The notes under the pieces were generated by a model, which was given only the letters and a program-made list of their open reading frames with translations, made no database searches and had not been told where the DNA came from. The position numbers and the translations under genes are program-made. DNA of 64,000 nt from Ephemerocybe angulata (Eukaryota; Basidiomycota; Agaricomycetes; Agaricales; Psathyrellaceae). Within the stretch, counting starts at the first letter, position 1; every line of letters begins with the position of its first letter. Location of the stretch: NCBI GenBank assembly GCA_013368325.1, contig JAACJK010000120.1:124001-188000 (forward strand), in the 5' to 3' direction. Shown one piece after another: positions 10,850-23,139 of this stretch.

Positions 10850-12243
10850 TCAAACCACGGTTCCCTCCCTCTCGATACGTGAGCCGTTCTTCCCGCGGTG
10901 AAGAACTCGGTATGCGGTGCAAAGATCCCATAGGGACGGAGACTGGGGCGAGCTTAGGATACTGAGGCCCCGTATCAAACTCGTTTTGCGCAGTACCTGA
11001 TAGTACTTGCGGTTTACTTCTGCAAAGGAAGATAGTCGTCACGTCAACTTAATACTCGTGAGAAGGATATCTCGACTGACCAGCACCAATTCTAAAGGTA
11101 TGCTTCCACTTCTGAGTCCCTTTGCAGCGCTTCCATCGCAACGTTGCGACAACTTCGAATCGGTACGCCTTTAAAATAAATATGTTTAAGAGGCCAGAGG
11201 TAACGGCTCATCGCTCGTTTACTCACCATTAGAACAGGACTTTCTATATTAGGATAACGAAGAATTCCACTCTCCGCCGTTGTGTAACAGATGTTAAGAT
11301 TTTCCTTCCCTACAATCTTCATGGCATGTCGGGCCCGTTCTGCTGGCACGCCCTCCTTCGCGTCATGAAACTGAGCCGAAAGGGCGCCGAGCCCCGCGAC
11401 TGTGCGTATACAGCTGTTTCGAAGGTCTTCGAGATCACCCGGAATGACCTCCCCTCTTGCCGCCAGTATATCCGTAAACCAATTATAAAGCTGAATATCA
11501 ACCATCAGGCTTCGAGTTAGAGAAGGTCAGTTGGCTTTGCATACCTCGAATGCGAGCTTCTCCGTAGACCTCCCCTTATACCCAATGTTCTCCCGAATGG
11601 TTAGCTCGTCCTGAGAGTGAAATTCTGCTGGAATTCGGTCATGTGCATTACGTTCATTGAGGATCAGAACAGATACTGTAGGGTTAGCCTGAATGATCCC
11701 CATCAGATATTCCCAAGAGGTCACGTCTCCGCCTTTGGACAGTGACTGGGCAGTAGATGCCGTCAAAGCACACAAAGCGTTGTCTCGAGCTTCCACAACT
11801 TTCGACAAACAGCCACTCGGCAAACGCACGGAGGGGGCGACACTTGAGCGTGGGGGAAAGATCCGATTGAGCGCTACTGTCTCTGAGAGGCCTTCCCCAG
11901 TTCCTGTTACGTCGAGATGGAAGGGATGGTCCAAACTTGTAACCCCGACACCAGGGGCGATATCCCATTCCCATGTTGAAGCCAGCTTCAATGACTTCTT
12001 GAAGGCCCCGACGTGCTCGTTGGATGGAATGCCTTTCGAAGATGCGCGCGCGGACTGTAAATGTGCCATGGGGTCAGAAGATTCCATTTGTGCAGGTAGA
12101 ACGGCTTGGAATAGGTAGAGGATGTTTGTTAACGCGGTGCACCATTCTATCTCAGACTGAGGACTCACAATTGCGCTGGCGATAAAGTCCTTTCTACACG
12201 GGAGACGGGGGTCAGTCGATTGGGGAGGGAAGTAGCCAGGCAC
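10850..12243 (-). CDS. Unrecognised protein, tandem paralogue A
   Basis: Exons 12243-11545, 11490-11227, 11168-11081 and 11019-10850 give about 406 aa. I do not recognise the family. The sequence is mixed alpha/beta without signal peptide, membrane helix or cysteine pattern. It aligns along most of its length with the gene at 12803-14092, including SKGI near the N-terminal third, CALTASTA, SLSKGG, an H-D-R segment, SGILRY, MAYRFE and VNRKYY near the C-terminus. Splice sites and phases are the same in both; exon 3 is 88 nt in each. The 5' end is uncertain: open frames up to about 12540 on the minus strand may contain further exons. Confidence 0.7.
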
Positions 12244-12802
12244 TTTTGGGGGAGATAAAGGTCAATATATACTCGTTGAACCTTGAGCCTGGATCTAGAG
12301 ACGTACCGACGTACCGCGCCGCGTTTTCGAAGCAAGGTCCTCTGTGTAACCGGCTCGTGCCACCGATTCACCAGCTTTGAAACTGATCTGAGAGGTGGAT
12401 GCTTTGAAGAAGCATGCACACGTATTAAATACTGAAGCATCTGAACGTAATACTTGTCCGGTGACTGTGAGATGGGCTGGTTCGAAGCGAGACCCGGAGC
12501 GAGACATCGAAGATAAGAATAGCAGGCTCTTTGTTCCACTAAAACATGCTGGCCGTTATGATCTGCCTATACAACATTCTTTAGTCGCTTTTGCATCCAT
12601 TATGCTCCCGGTCTCTGACATCTGTCTTGTGCAAGTCATCCATTCGACGAATTTATCGAAAGTATAAGAAACTATTCCAAACGTCTCAACCAGAACGGTG
12701 ATTAATGAGCATGATTTGAGCATGATCATGAGCAGTTGATCTGACAAATATATAGCACATACGACATAACAGGGCGACGTCCATCTCCGGGTTGAGAACT
12801 TG

Positions 12803-14092
12803 CTAGCGTTGTTCTCTTCCCATCCTCTCATTGCACAAAGCGGCCCCATGTGTCTGGGCCGAACCTAAGGTACTGAGCTTCGTCTTGCCAGGGTCGACTA
12901 CTTCATAGTACTTGCGATTTACCACTGCGAAGAAAACAGATTATCAGAGCCGTCCACGACGAATGAAAAAAATGGACTGGGCTGACCAGCACCGATATCA
13001 AGAGTGGATTTCCACCTTCCGGTCTCCCTGGAGCGCTTCGATCGCAGAGTTGCGGCGATTTCAAATCGGTACGCCTTTCAAAGTCTTTGAGAGGCCCGCG
13101 GTAACGCGCACTACTCGGGCACTCACCATTAGTATTGGGCTATCCCTGTTAGAATAACGCAGAATTCCGCTCTCAACAGTGGCGTAGCGGATGGTAAGAC
13201 CTTCTAGAGGGTTTGGCCCCGACATGTGCGCAGAAACAACATCATGTGTCCACTTCGATGGCTGCCCATTCGAAGATGTGCCATGTAAGTCAACCGACAA
13301 CGCAACCAGTCCTGCGACTGTTCGTGCACAAATGCTTCGAAGGTCACTCGTATCACCTTGAATAACCTGGCCCCCTGCCATTAGTCCACCAATAAACCAA
13401 TGGTAAAGCTAGGGAATATTTGTTAGGTAACCATTGAATTACATTTGTTGGTCTTGCACACACACCTTGAACGCCAGTCTCTCCGCGGATTCGAGTTTCC
13501 CTCCTCCCCTAATGCTCAGATCGTCCTGGGACTGTAATTCGGCTAGGACCCGGTCGTGGGGTCCACGTTCGTCGAAGAAGATGATAGAGACTTGAGGGTT
13601 GGCTTCGATGGTCGCTGTAAACGCGTCCCAAGAAGTAGTTCCTCCTTTAGAGAGCGAATAAGCAGTCGATGCTGTCAAAGCACACACGGCGTTGTCTCGA
13701 CTTTCCACGGCCTTCGACCAACCGCCACCCGGCACACGAACAGATTTAGCAACGTCCAAAAACGGGGGAAAAGTGTGGTTGACCGGAATAGTTGCTGAGA
13801 AGCCTTCCCTGGCGCCTGGTAGGTCACGGAATTTGATCTTGACATTGCCAATATTCCACTTCAAAGTCGGGGTCAGGTCCAGCGATTCCTTGAAGACCTC
13901 ATCGTATCTGTCTGATGCTATGCCTTTCGAAGGTAGGATACTGTAAGGACAAGGGGCTTGGGGAAGTACCGTGGGATCAAAGCGTAATTTGAGAGTGGGC
14001 ATTTGCGGTTCGGCCCGTCCCCTCGTGATAGCTTGATCCCCCTTCCAGCTGATGGCGGCACCTCTCGTCTTCTTGGAGTCGTGAGGTGCCAT
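12803..14092 (-). CDS. Unrecognised protein, tandem paralogue B
   Basis: Exons 14092-13466, 13408-13127, 13074-12987 and 12924-12803 give about 372 aa. It is the tandem copy of the gene at 10850-12243, in the same orientation, with identical intron positions. Conserved blocks are CALTASTA, SLSKGG, RTVAGL, SGILRY, MAYRFE and VNRKYY. The C-terminal tail differs in length and sequence from A, so that end is probably under weak constraint. Coding-like frames continue upstream to about 14349 (for example a frame containing KPVEDAWALKCE), so one or two 5' exons may be missing from this model. The gene sits between the two TPR-CHAT/hydrolase pairs; its function is unknown. Confidence 0.7.
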
Positions 14093-16195
14093 GTTCGCAA
14101 CCGGATCTGCATATCTATGAGCACTACTGTCCAGAAGGCGGTCAGTGTGACCTCACATTTCAGTGCCCACGCATCCTCAACCGGTTTCTGTTCTTGAGTC
14201 CTGCCTTCAGGTGCACGTTGGTTGAGATATCCTACCGATTTTATGCTGTATGGTGAGACTGACTGTGAATGTCGCAAGAAACACTCACCCTGATTGTCGC
14301 CAAAGATCGCATTTTCCACTTGCCGCACATTATTCTGAGAAAAGTTCACTGGGCCATGCCAATCTAAACGATGTCAAGAGTGAGGGCACCAGTACGCGCG
14401 AAGGACACACAGTTATAGATAATCGTAGGGGAGGTCGATTGATTATTTGGGGTGGCGCCTTGGGTGTCCCGGACGGTCGTCCCACTATCGAAATTTGATC
14501 CCCTTTGATTCATCGAACCAGCCAGGGGAGAACACAGTCGGGAAGGAACAGGCGTTGAAGTTGGAGTTGGGTATGATGAGGGGCAGAAGAGAAACCGGTG
14601 GCGGAGCATAGACCATAATCAGGTACGTTTGCTGTGCAGGAGTCAAATTGCAGTAAGCATGACCAAGCTTGCGACGGCGACGACACCGACGCCTTTGGTG
14701 TATCTTCACCAGTCTACTTCCCTCGCTCGACTGCCTCTGTTCCCTATCATATGCTTACCCTCTTGTTGTCGAGTCGTTTTGCCCGAAAGTATGGATATTT
14801 TACATAGGTTTAGCGGGGTCGACATCCAGTAAGGCTGCGTATACCTGTGACCCGCCAACCTTCCCATTGGAACTCTTTCCCATTGACCCACACACACACA
14901 CAAACGCACACAAAATGTCGTGCTGTTTTGGACCTGTGAGTATCTAGATAAATATAGAATGCTCTCTGATAGCGAGGGGCCTCCGCCGACCGCGGAAAAC
15001 TGTTCTCCCCCAAAACTGTTCTCCCCCACTAACTTTCGGCCATGGGGTGGACTTAAGAGGCCTGGGTTCGCAGAGTCAGAACTCATACAGAGAGACAAGA
15101 ACCGATATAGTGGTTTATAACCCGGACGGGCGCAGGTACTCTGAGAAAGGGTGGTTTTAAATTCCGAACTCAACCCGAGCCTGTCGGCGGTAGGTGTAAC
15201 CAGGATAACTTGTCACAAGTTTAAGCGCCCATCGGGAAGCAGCCCCTGGACGCGTGTGACTTTGATATTCTATATCTAATCCAAATAATCTTATCTGGAT
15301 ACTTATTTCAATTCAAGATTTTCCGACCTAGAGGGTAACACTACCTCAAAGGCCGCAGACCTGCGATAGATGTGAGCATTAATCGTGATGCAGGAACCGT
15401 TAGCCGTAGTCTCCAGTACCCGCGGGTACCAAGGTTTCCTATGTCAGTGACACTGGCATCTGAGCCTATAGTCGCTTTCTGTGTAGTGCAGTGCGCAAGT
15501 TATATTAAGGGATAGACTTGTACGTCGAGGAAGTCTTGAAATGAGCGCCCATCGGGGAGCAGCCCCGAAGCCCCTGTCAGATGGGATCTTAGTGATTGCC
15601 GGATGATCTTATCTGATATTAGCTGTGTATGGATGTGTTTGGGTCGAGGGCCATTGACCTGGCCTGGCAGTTTTGCGGTCACCCATCACATACTCTGTCA
15701 GAACGTACTCCGGGAGAGAGTCTAGGTCTATCCCTACTATCCAACCAGTTGTCTCGGAGAGTTAATTTTTTAACCTGTCCTTGACGTCTTGGCTTGAATG
15801 CTTAAATTCGTTCAGATTAAGCGGCCTCTATATGGTCGAAGGGCGAACTTCGCCCAATCGCAGCCAATCGCCATACTGAATGGGAATGCAGGCTGAGGCG
15901 TTAACCCCATGCATGGCCGACCTCTCCGATCGGCGCAGGCACCATCTCATGCAGCGTCATGCTGTGCTCCGATTACCCAGTACGCACTTCGAATACCCAA
16001 GTAATCCAGCTTGACACTGACAGTGGGGCAGGATCATACAGCCTTGGCCAAGGCCTCTTCTTTCAGGTGCTGTAGCATATTGATCAGCGCCCATCATGAT
16101 AACCGGGGTTTCGTAAAACAACGTCCCTTTAGCCCCTCACCATCACGACAATCTTACCGCGCTTTCTTGCTCACAATCCCTCCTAACAGTTAAAA
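14093..16195. other. Gene-poor spacer with short repeats
   Basis: No supported gene. Small repeats include a CA-rich microsatellite near 14888-14912, a duplicated GTTCTCCCCCA-type string near 15002-15028, and two related blocks beginning GCGCCCATCGGG at 15225 and 15544, the first as an exact TAAGCGCCC motif (15222-15230). The longer open frames here lack domain-like sequence and splice structure. Confidence 0.45.
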
Positions 16196-16901
16196 ATGTC
16201 CAGGCCGCCAGACACTCCAACCAACCGACCGACCCCACCATACGACGAGGTCACGCCCGAAGGGATGCTCACTCTGATGAAGTTCAACAAGACAGAGTAT
16301 CCAGACCAGTTTGAGGGTTCGAACGCTACTTCTCGATCTCAAGAGATGTCGACCGCTGTTATGATGGCAGCGATGTTCAATGGTATGCGACTGAAGGATC
16401 CAGACGACGATGACGGGGGTTTACCTTACACGCTGTACCCTGACGAGTGAGTCCAGGATCGCATTATCGGGGTCTAGAACTGGGTCCACTGAGACTGTAA
16501 CCTCCCAGGGCCCCTTGCTTAGAAGGTCAGTAAACGCAGATTCGTGTCGTTACGCTACTGAAATCGCAGCTTTCGACAGAGGTATTCGTGAGGATCACGT
16601 CGCCCGACGAAATGGGTCCAGTCACGATGGTGATTTTTGGCCTGCCGTACGAAGACGGAGCAGCCGAGTCCAAGCATCTCGACTTAGCCAACGTTTCGGA
16701 AGGTACATGGGAGTACGAGGGACTCATTCAACTGTCGGTTGCCTCGAACATCTTTCTTCGACTTGAACTACTAAAACGCTCGATAGGCCCAAAGTCATCC
16801 CTGACCTGACCATTGTTGTCGAGTCCGCTGCTCGGGGGGACATAGGATGCGTATGCATCTCGGGGGACGAAATACACGAAGCAAAAAGTGACGACTCTTG
16901 A
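16196..16901 (+). CDS. Small unrecognised multi-exon gene
   Basis: The first exon (16196-16446) starts MSRPPDTPTNRP, is Pro-rich then acidic (DPDDDD), and ends at a good GTGAGT donor. A second coding-like block begins at the acceptor before 16570 (LSTEVFVRITSPDE, then GPVTMVIFGLPYEDG), and a third ends at the stop 16899-16901 (IPDLTIVVESAARGD). I could not make all three join in one frame, so the splice model is incomplete. I do not recognise the protein. It lies about 200 nt upstream of the second TPR-CHAT gene and could be a separate gene or its displaced 5' exons. Confidence 0.4.
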
Positions 16902-17098
16902 TGCGCTGTCACCCTTTTCGTTAACTCGTATGCTAGATCAATCTCGCGTTCTCGCAAAGTCTATTGACGTCGACTCGGAGGAACTGACTGGCACCCTCTC
17001 GTTTGTCGTCAGCTCTGTGCTAACTCGGAATACTCTCTACCTCAGAGGTGCGTTCGCAGCTCCAGTGAAGCGACCTGTATTCATATATCTCAGGCAAT

Positions 17099-20000
17099 AT
17101 GAGTGCGGCGGCTACTCTTAGCAACCAAGCCAAAGACCTTCAACACGAGTTCCAGCGCACTGGAGACATCGTGCTTCAAGATGAGGCCATAGTTCTTCTA
17201 AATCGCGCTCTGGGACTCCTGACGAGGAAAGGCATCGATCCCCTGAGTTCGGAGCCAGATGTATCCCCAGAGACCGCAGCCCTCATTCCCGTCTTCAAGG
17301 GCTTGGGCGAGGCACTGGGATCGCGATTCGTGCGGCGCGGGGATGTCGAGGACATCGACCTCTCGGTACGATACCTGGAAAGGGCGACCCAACTTATAAC
17401 GTGCTCGGAAAGTCTCACCTTGGATAGCGTACGCAACACCTACCCGAACCCCTTCCTTCTCACCATGGGGCTGAACTCGAAGGGGATGCTTTCGACGACG
17501 CTCAACAACTTCGCCGTTGCCCTTACGCGCAGATATGGTCGTACTGGAGACGTTGGAGACATCGACTACGCCGTGACTATCCAGCGGATGGCGTTGGAGG
17601 CTGACGGGCACGGTAATTGGAGCAGGTGGAATAGCTTGGGCACGGCCTTGATCCATCGTTACGAACAGCTCGGGCGGCAAGAGGATCTAGACGAATCTCT
17701 CGCTTGTCAACGCACTGCATTCCGCCTGGGGACCAACCTTGAGAAGCACGACGAGGCGCGGCTTCTATCGGACTTAGGCACTGTCCTAATGCGCTGCTAC
17801 ACGCGAATGGGCAAGGTTGAAGACTCGGAAGAAGCCATGCAACATCTCAGGGCGTCCTTGGCACTCGCAGAAGACTGTGGCGAGTATTTAGATAGCCAAG
17901 ATCTAATCATGACACTCAACAATCTGGGAGCATGTCTGATGAGGCGCTTCCTTCGCCTTGGAAATCTGGTGGATATTAACGAAGCCATCTCCGCTTACCA
18001 ACAGACGCTGAAGATTGCGCCAGAGGACCATCCCACTCGCCATACGCTCCACAACAACATCGGACTTGCATTCTTCAATCGTCATCTCCACTCGGGGGAC
18101 TCTCAATCGATCCAGGAAGCGGCCAACGCATACGAGATGGCAGTAACCGTCACGCCTCCCGGACATCCAACGCTCCCCCTCACCTTGAACAACCTGGCGT
18201 CGGCTCTTCATGCGCTATTCGACGATACAGGCGACGCATCACACATAGAAATGGCTGTAGAAACGCAAGAGCGTGCGATCAGGGTCGCGCCAGGGGGCTA
18301 CGGCCAGATAGCCATGTTGCAAGATAACCTTGGCATGTGGTATCGTAGCCTCTACGACGTGTCTAAAGATCCTACTCACATTGAGCAGGCCATCGTTGCT
18401 CACCAAGCAGCTTTGGACTCAAGCTCTCCCGAGCTCCATGAGTATCCGGTCATCCTCTCGTCTTTAGCCCGCGCGTTGCGACTGCGATTTATGGTTACCC
18501 TCGAGCAATCCGATATCAGGGAGGCGATTCGTCTGACCCACAAGTCTTTGGAGCTCGTCCCGGAAGGACACAGTAGCCGAGGATCTCACCTAGCGTCGTT
18601 AGCCAACTCACACCAAATCGCGAACGAAGTGCACCCCAATGTCGCGGATGCCGAAGCGTCGATCACGTACTACTCGGAGGCGGCACAGCTTCGCGTTTAT
18701 TCACCCCTCGCGAGGCTCAACGCGGCGAAGCAGTGGGCTGCAGTTGCGATGTCACAGCATGATAAAGACGAAGCCACTGCTGCCCTCGACATGTCGGTCG
18801 AGCTAGTCGGCACTGTGGCTGGTATGGAACAGCCGGTTCGGCGCCGGTACGAGCACCTGGCCGGGCTCTCGGATTTCATCCTCAATGCAGGAGCCTTTGG
18901 CATCTTCACAGAGCAACCTAGCAAGGCGATTGAGTGGCTGGAGCACGGACGGGGGTTAGTCTGGACCCAAGTCAACACGTTACGAACGCCCCTCGATGAA
19001 CTTCGCGAGGTTAACCCTGTCATCGCTGAGAACTTCCAGGTCGTATCACGACGACTCGAGAGCGCTGCACAAGAGTCACTCGCCATTTCCAATAGGTGGA
19101 ACCTCGCGCAAGGTGCGATTGACGAGAAGATAACTCTGCATGGTCAAGCTGCGTTACACGTTCGTCTTGCGAAGGAACGCGAGGACATGCTGCACACAAT
19201 TCGGACGACCATCCCTGGTTTCGAGTCTTTCCTTCGACCACCCTCCATCACCTCATATATGGAATACCTCCCCGAGGATGGCTTTGTGGTACTGATCAAC
19301 ATGCATCCGCTTCGCTGTGACGCTCTGGCGTTGGTGAGGGGTCGCGAAGAACCTATTTCGATACCTCTTACGAAGTTCTCTTGGATCCAAGCTCTTAAGC
19401 TTCGGGAAATCCTTCAAGATACACTTGTCAGCAAAGATCTCATCAGTCGAGGGGCACATGCCAAGTCAGCCGACGTCGTGGAACAAGGGGACGTGATCGA
19501 GGAGGCTGAGGATCAGGTGTCTGACACCGAGCCCGACGATGGGGCTTCCCGAGGGGTCAGGCCTCTGCACAAGAAACGGGGGGTGGCTGCATCGAAACCG
19601 CCTGAAGGAATCAAGGAAGTACTGCAATATCTATGGGAGGACCTAGTGCAGCCTATCATCGAAGCACTAGCGCTTTCGGTGAGTTTGACCATCTCATGCT
19701 GCTGTCTGGTCAACGTTCAACCATCATGCAACTAACTTGTGAGACTGTGATAGACTTCTAGTGATGGGAAGACCCGGATCTGGTGGTGCCCGACTGGCCC
19801 AATCACATTCCTCCCAATTCACGCTGCTGGTGTCTACCGTGGCGTAGACACAGTCTGTCTCACTGACTACGCAGTCTCGTCGTATATCCCGACCATAGCC
19901 ACGCTCAATGAACGAGTGAAAGATCGGGAACAATCCCTTGCCTCAAGCAACGACCAGCTATCCTCCGGTCTCTTCATGGTCAGCCAACCCGATGCCCCAG

Positions 20001-20608
20001 GACTTGGGTCCATCCTTGGAACGACAGACGAACTCGATCGTATCGAACAACGCATTTCAACCCTTGGAATTAGTTTTCTTCGTTTGGACGACGAAGAAGC
20101 CACGGTTGACGCCGGTCTGCAAGGCATGGAGAAGTATAGCTGCATTCACCTCGCTTGCCACGCGTCACAAGATAGTGAAGATCCTCTGCGAAGTGGATTC
20201 TTCTTTCTGGATGGGGAGCTACAACTTTCCGAGATTTTCAGGGCGAACCTGAAGTCGGCGGATCTCGCTTTCCTATCTGCGTGTCAGACAAGTACGGGGT
20301 GCGAGAAGTTGACTGAGGAAGCGGTGCACCTAGCTGCCGGTATGCTCTCTGCTGGGTACACGGGAGTGGTCGCGACCATGTGGTCAATTCACGACGAGTA
20401 CGCCCCAGACATAGCCGACGACTTCTATAGGTATATCCTCGATTCTTCTCGCGCTGGTGACGGTGGTGACGAGGCGGGGAAAGGGAGGATCAGTGGGGAG
20501 AATGCCGCCTTTGCACTTCACCATGCAGCTGATGAGCTCCGAAAGAGACTTGGAGAAACTGAGGCGTCGTTCTTAGCTTGGGTCCCATACGTTCACTTTG
20601 GTCTGTAG
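17099..20608 (+). CDS. TPR-CHAT protein 2 (putative caspase-like cysteine protease)
   Basis: Two exons, 17099-19678 and 19754-20608, joined in phase 0 across a 75-nt intron, give about 1144 aa. Architecture is the same as the protein at 2478-6073: a long array of TPR-like units (LNNLASALHALF, LNNIGLAF and similar), a linker with the WLEHGRGLVW segment that both proteins share, then a CHAT domain. The likely dyad is His in HLACHA (about 996) and Cys in LSACQTST (about 1037). The intron falls at the same place in both genes, just before the WWCPTGP or YWCPTGP segment that opens the CHAT domain. An acidic insert (QVSDTEPDDGA) near residue 810 is specific to this copy. It is convergent with the hydrolase gene at 20686. 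Confidence 0.9.
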
Positions 20609-20685
20609 GTTTGTTTAGCGGGAACATTTCAAGAGTACATACAATTTGAATTGAATTGACTGCGAGGTGCTGCGGGAGTCACACT

Positions 20686-22450
20686 CTAGCGGTCCTTACG
20701 ATCGACAGAGGTATTTCATTGCATACGTAAAGCGTCTCAGCCGGCTCATTCCTCCAGCCCAGCATATACCATAGTCTCTAATCCGGCACCAATCATCATA
20801 AAGCCCATGTCGGGGGTTGGTACCACTTGGCCATGCATAACACCTGCAATTCCAGTAGTCGGGTCGATGAAATAGGCGGTGTTTAAATATCCTGACCCTG
20901 TTTGTTGGAGCTCAATGAGTAGACGACGGTCTGGGCAATTAACTTCTACTCACAGAACGCTGACCCAGCCTTCCTCATCCCAGGCCAGTCCGCTGTGATG
21001 ACCGCTTGACCATTGCTCCACTGTATTCCAGGTACCGGAAGGGCAGGGCCAAGAAACGCTTGGAAGGAGCCTTGCGCAGCTGGTTCCAGTGAAGGTGTAA
21101 AGAGCTTGAGAACCGACTCCTTAGAAAGAATTGCAGGGGCAAAGGGCTTCTTCCCGGCTAATGATCTTTTAGATATGTCGATGTGTGAGTGTGATTCAAG
21201 ACCTACAATGGAGTTGGAGGAGGTGCCGAAGAAGTGTAAGGTAGTCGCGCGAGCTCGATAAAAGGGTACTACCTCCGTAGAACGCGTGGCCTTCAAAAGG
21301 TCAAAGTGGTGTATAGCGCAGCTGACTGTCGGGCGTACCTTTCTCGGGATCAGCTTCAGAGATTGAGTGGTCCCAGAGATCGAGACCGGAGTCCTTTCGT
21401 CGATATGTGGTAGAGGCCAGGTGCTCTTTAATCTCTGGAGATTGGAGAAACGAGGTATGCCTCATGTCGAGTGGCTTTAGTATGTTTGCCTGCCTGTAGT
21501 AAAAACGTTGGAAAATCAGAAGGTCACCGAACGGCAGTTATAAGTCGTCGAAGGCGTACATGTAATCCTCGAGAGATAGGCCAGATATTTTCTCGACGAC
21601 AAACCCGAGAATATCCGAGCTGTAACCATACACGACTGAAGTAAAGTGGTCAGCAATGTGAGCTGTGACCAGTCACACGGGGGGTTTGGCTTCGACGTAC
21701 AGTCTGACCCGGGCTCGAACTTGACTGGGATTCCTGGTAGGTCTGCCTGTAGCCAAGAGCATATACGCAATCCGCACTTGAAGTCGGAAGACAGAAACAA
21801 GGCGTTATCGCCCGCGCACCTTGATATACTTCAAAAATCCAGCAGCTCCGTCCTTGGTATGAGGTCCACGGAAAGGCTGTGGCAGCACTACCTCGTCTGG
21901 CCCTGGGTGCTCCGAACCATCGAGGACATTAAAAGGGTAGGACAATCCACTGGTATGATGCATAAGGTGTTCAATTGTCATGACCTTTTTAGCTTCCCTG
22001 TTCTCGCCACCATCGGAGTGGATAATTAGGTCTTCGAAATCCGCGATGTATTCTGAAACGGGCGTTGATGGAAAGAGGAGACCCTTCTCGACAAGTTGAA
22101 GAGCTGCGATCTGTATTGGCAAGTGAGTGCTGTGCTGAGACTGAGGTTACCGGGAGAGACTCACGTGGGTAATGAGCTTCGTCTGACTAGCGATCCAGAA
22201 GACCGTATCGGCGTCGACGGCACCACTCGCGCGGTCAGCGACTTTCTTAAACCCGGCTGCGTTCGTGTAGATATCGCCGTCAGCAGAAGTTATTCCGTAG
22301 AAGAAGGGAGGAGTCTTTGGGTCTTGGCGTGCATTTTCCTACAGAAATTATGAACGATGAGGACAAGTGAGTTGAGGTCAGGGCAGGGATGTGGGGGCTT
22401 ACGATCAAAGCGTCGAGCGCTTGTTTACCTGCCTCGGATATGGTGGGCAT
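20686..22450 (-). CDS. EstB-like (class C beta-lactamase fold) serine hydrolase 2
   Basis: Nine exons: 22450-22403, 22338-22165, 22110-21820, 21746-21701, 21635-21560, 21493-21339, 21290-21207, 21157-20954 and 20897-20686, giving about 429 aa. Motifs are S67-Q-T-K70, HHTSG, YGYSSDILG with Tyr at 189, and W360-S-G as the third motif, followed by a YFIDPTTG strand. All four catalytic landmarks are present, so it should be active; the substrate is unknown. Exon lengths against the copy at 6081-7802 are 48/42, 174/171, 291/288, 46/46, 76/76, 155/167, 84/84, 204/198 and 212/158, with the same phases. Its stop lies 77 nt from the stop of the second TPR-CHAT gene. Confidence 0.88.
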
Positions 22451-23061
22451 GCTCGTAAAAATGGATAATTGTCAAGAGCTGAAGACTATAGAAGTGATAC
22501 CTCTGAATGGGATAACCAGAGCTAAAGAAATGCTCCCTTTTTGTAATCAAACCTGGGTGGGCGCTTATTGGCCCACTGTCAATGCCGAAATTGATTTCTC
22601 AGGCCCCTCAAGGATCTTACTTCACCAAGTATCTAAAAATTCTCTTAAAACTCACCGAGTATGAGCTCCACATGCAGATGTAGAACATCAAAGAAGAATT
22701 TCGGCGCCGTATCCAGGAGGTCTCATGGAGCAACGGAATGTCGAGACTATATCAGAGAATCACAAACGATTACCTGATGTAACCTCAGACTCTCACTATA
22801 ACCATCCACGAGTGGCTCCGTGTGGTGTTCAGCTGATGCTGCCGCGACCGTCTCGGGTTTCCACTCGGAATCCAAGTGGGTTAGGGCGCAGCATCTATCT
22901 GTTGATGGGTTAGTCGCGCCTGAGGAACTCTGAATTGCTGCCAGAAGCACACAAGGCTGGAATGAGTTCTCTGGATGGCGTATGCAAGAGCGTTACGCCA
23001 TTCAAAGCGAGCCAGTGAGCAATTGTAGCTGTGATAGCCCACGGGCGCTTAAAATGCATCA
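22451..23061. other. Intergenic
   Basis: Contains the upstream region of hydrolase 2 and two exact GGGCGCTTA motifs (22559-22567 and 23043-23051), the second only 11 nt before a tRNA gene. No coding exon is supported. Confidence 0.45.
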
Positions 23062-23139
23062 TCGGGTATGGTGTAACGGCTAACATTGCCGCCTCTCATG
23101 AGTTCGCGGCAGCTCGGGGTTCGATTCCCCGTACCCGAA
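23062..23139 (+). tRNA. tRNA-Glu(CTC) with 6-nt intron
   Basis: Acceptor TCGGGTA (23062-23068) pairs with TACCCGA (23132-23138) and the discriminator is A. The anticodon stem GCCGC (23088-23092) pairs with GCGGC (23106-23110). The anticodon CTC lies at 23095-23097. The gene is 78 nt, six more than expected for tRNA-Glu; the extra bases (23099-23104) sit after position 37 and read as a very short intron. A T5 terminator follows at 23142-23146. Confidence 0.92.

Noticed and set aside
14706..15173. 155-codon minus-strand frame
   Set aside because: Overlaps a CA-type microsatellite and shows no domain, signal peptide or splice structure.
20898..20953. A 23-nt intron in hydrolase 2 (acceptor at 20931)
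   Set aside because: It keeps frame but is too short and gives no match to the paralogue. A 56-nt intron ending at 20898 restores the W-S-G motif and agrees with hydrolase 1.
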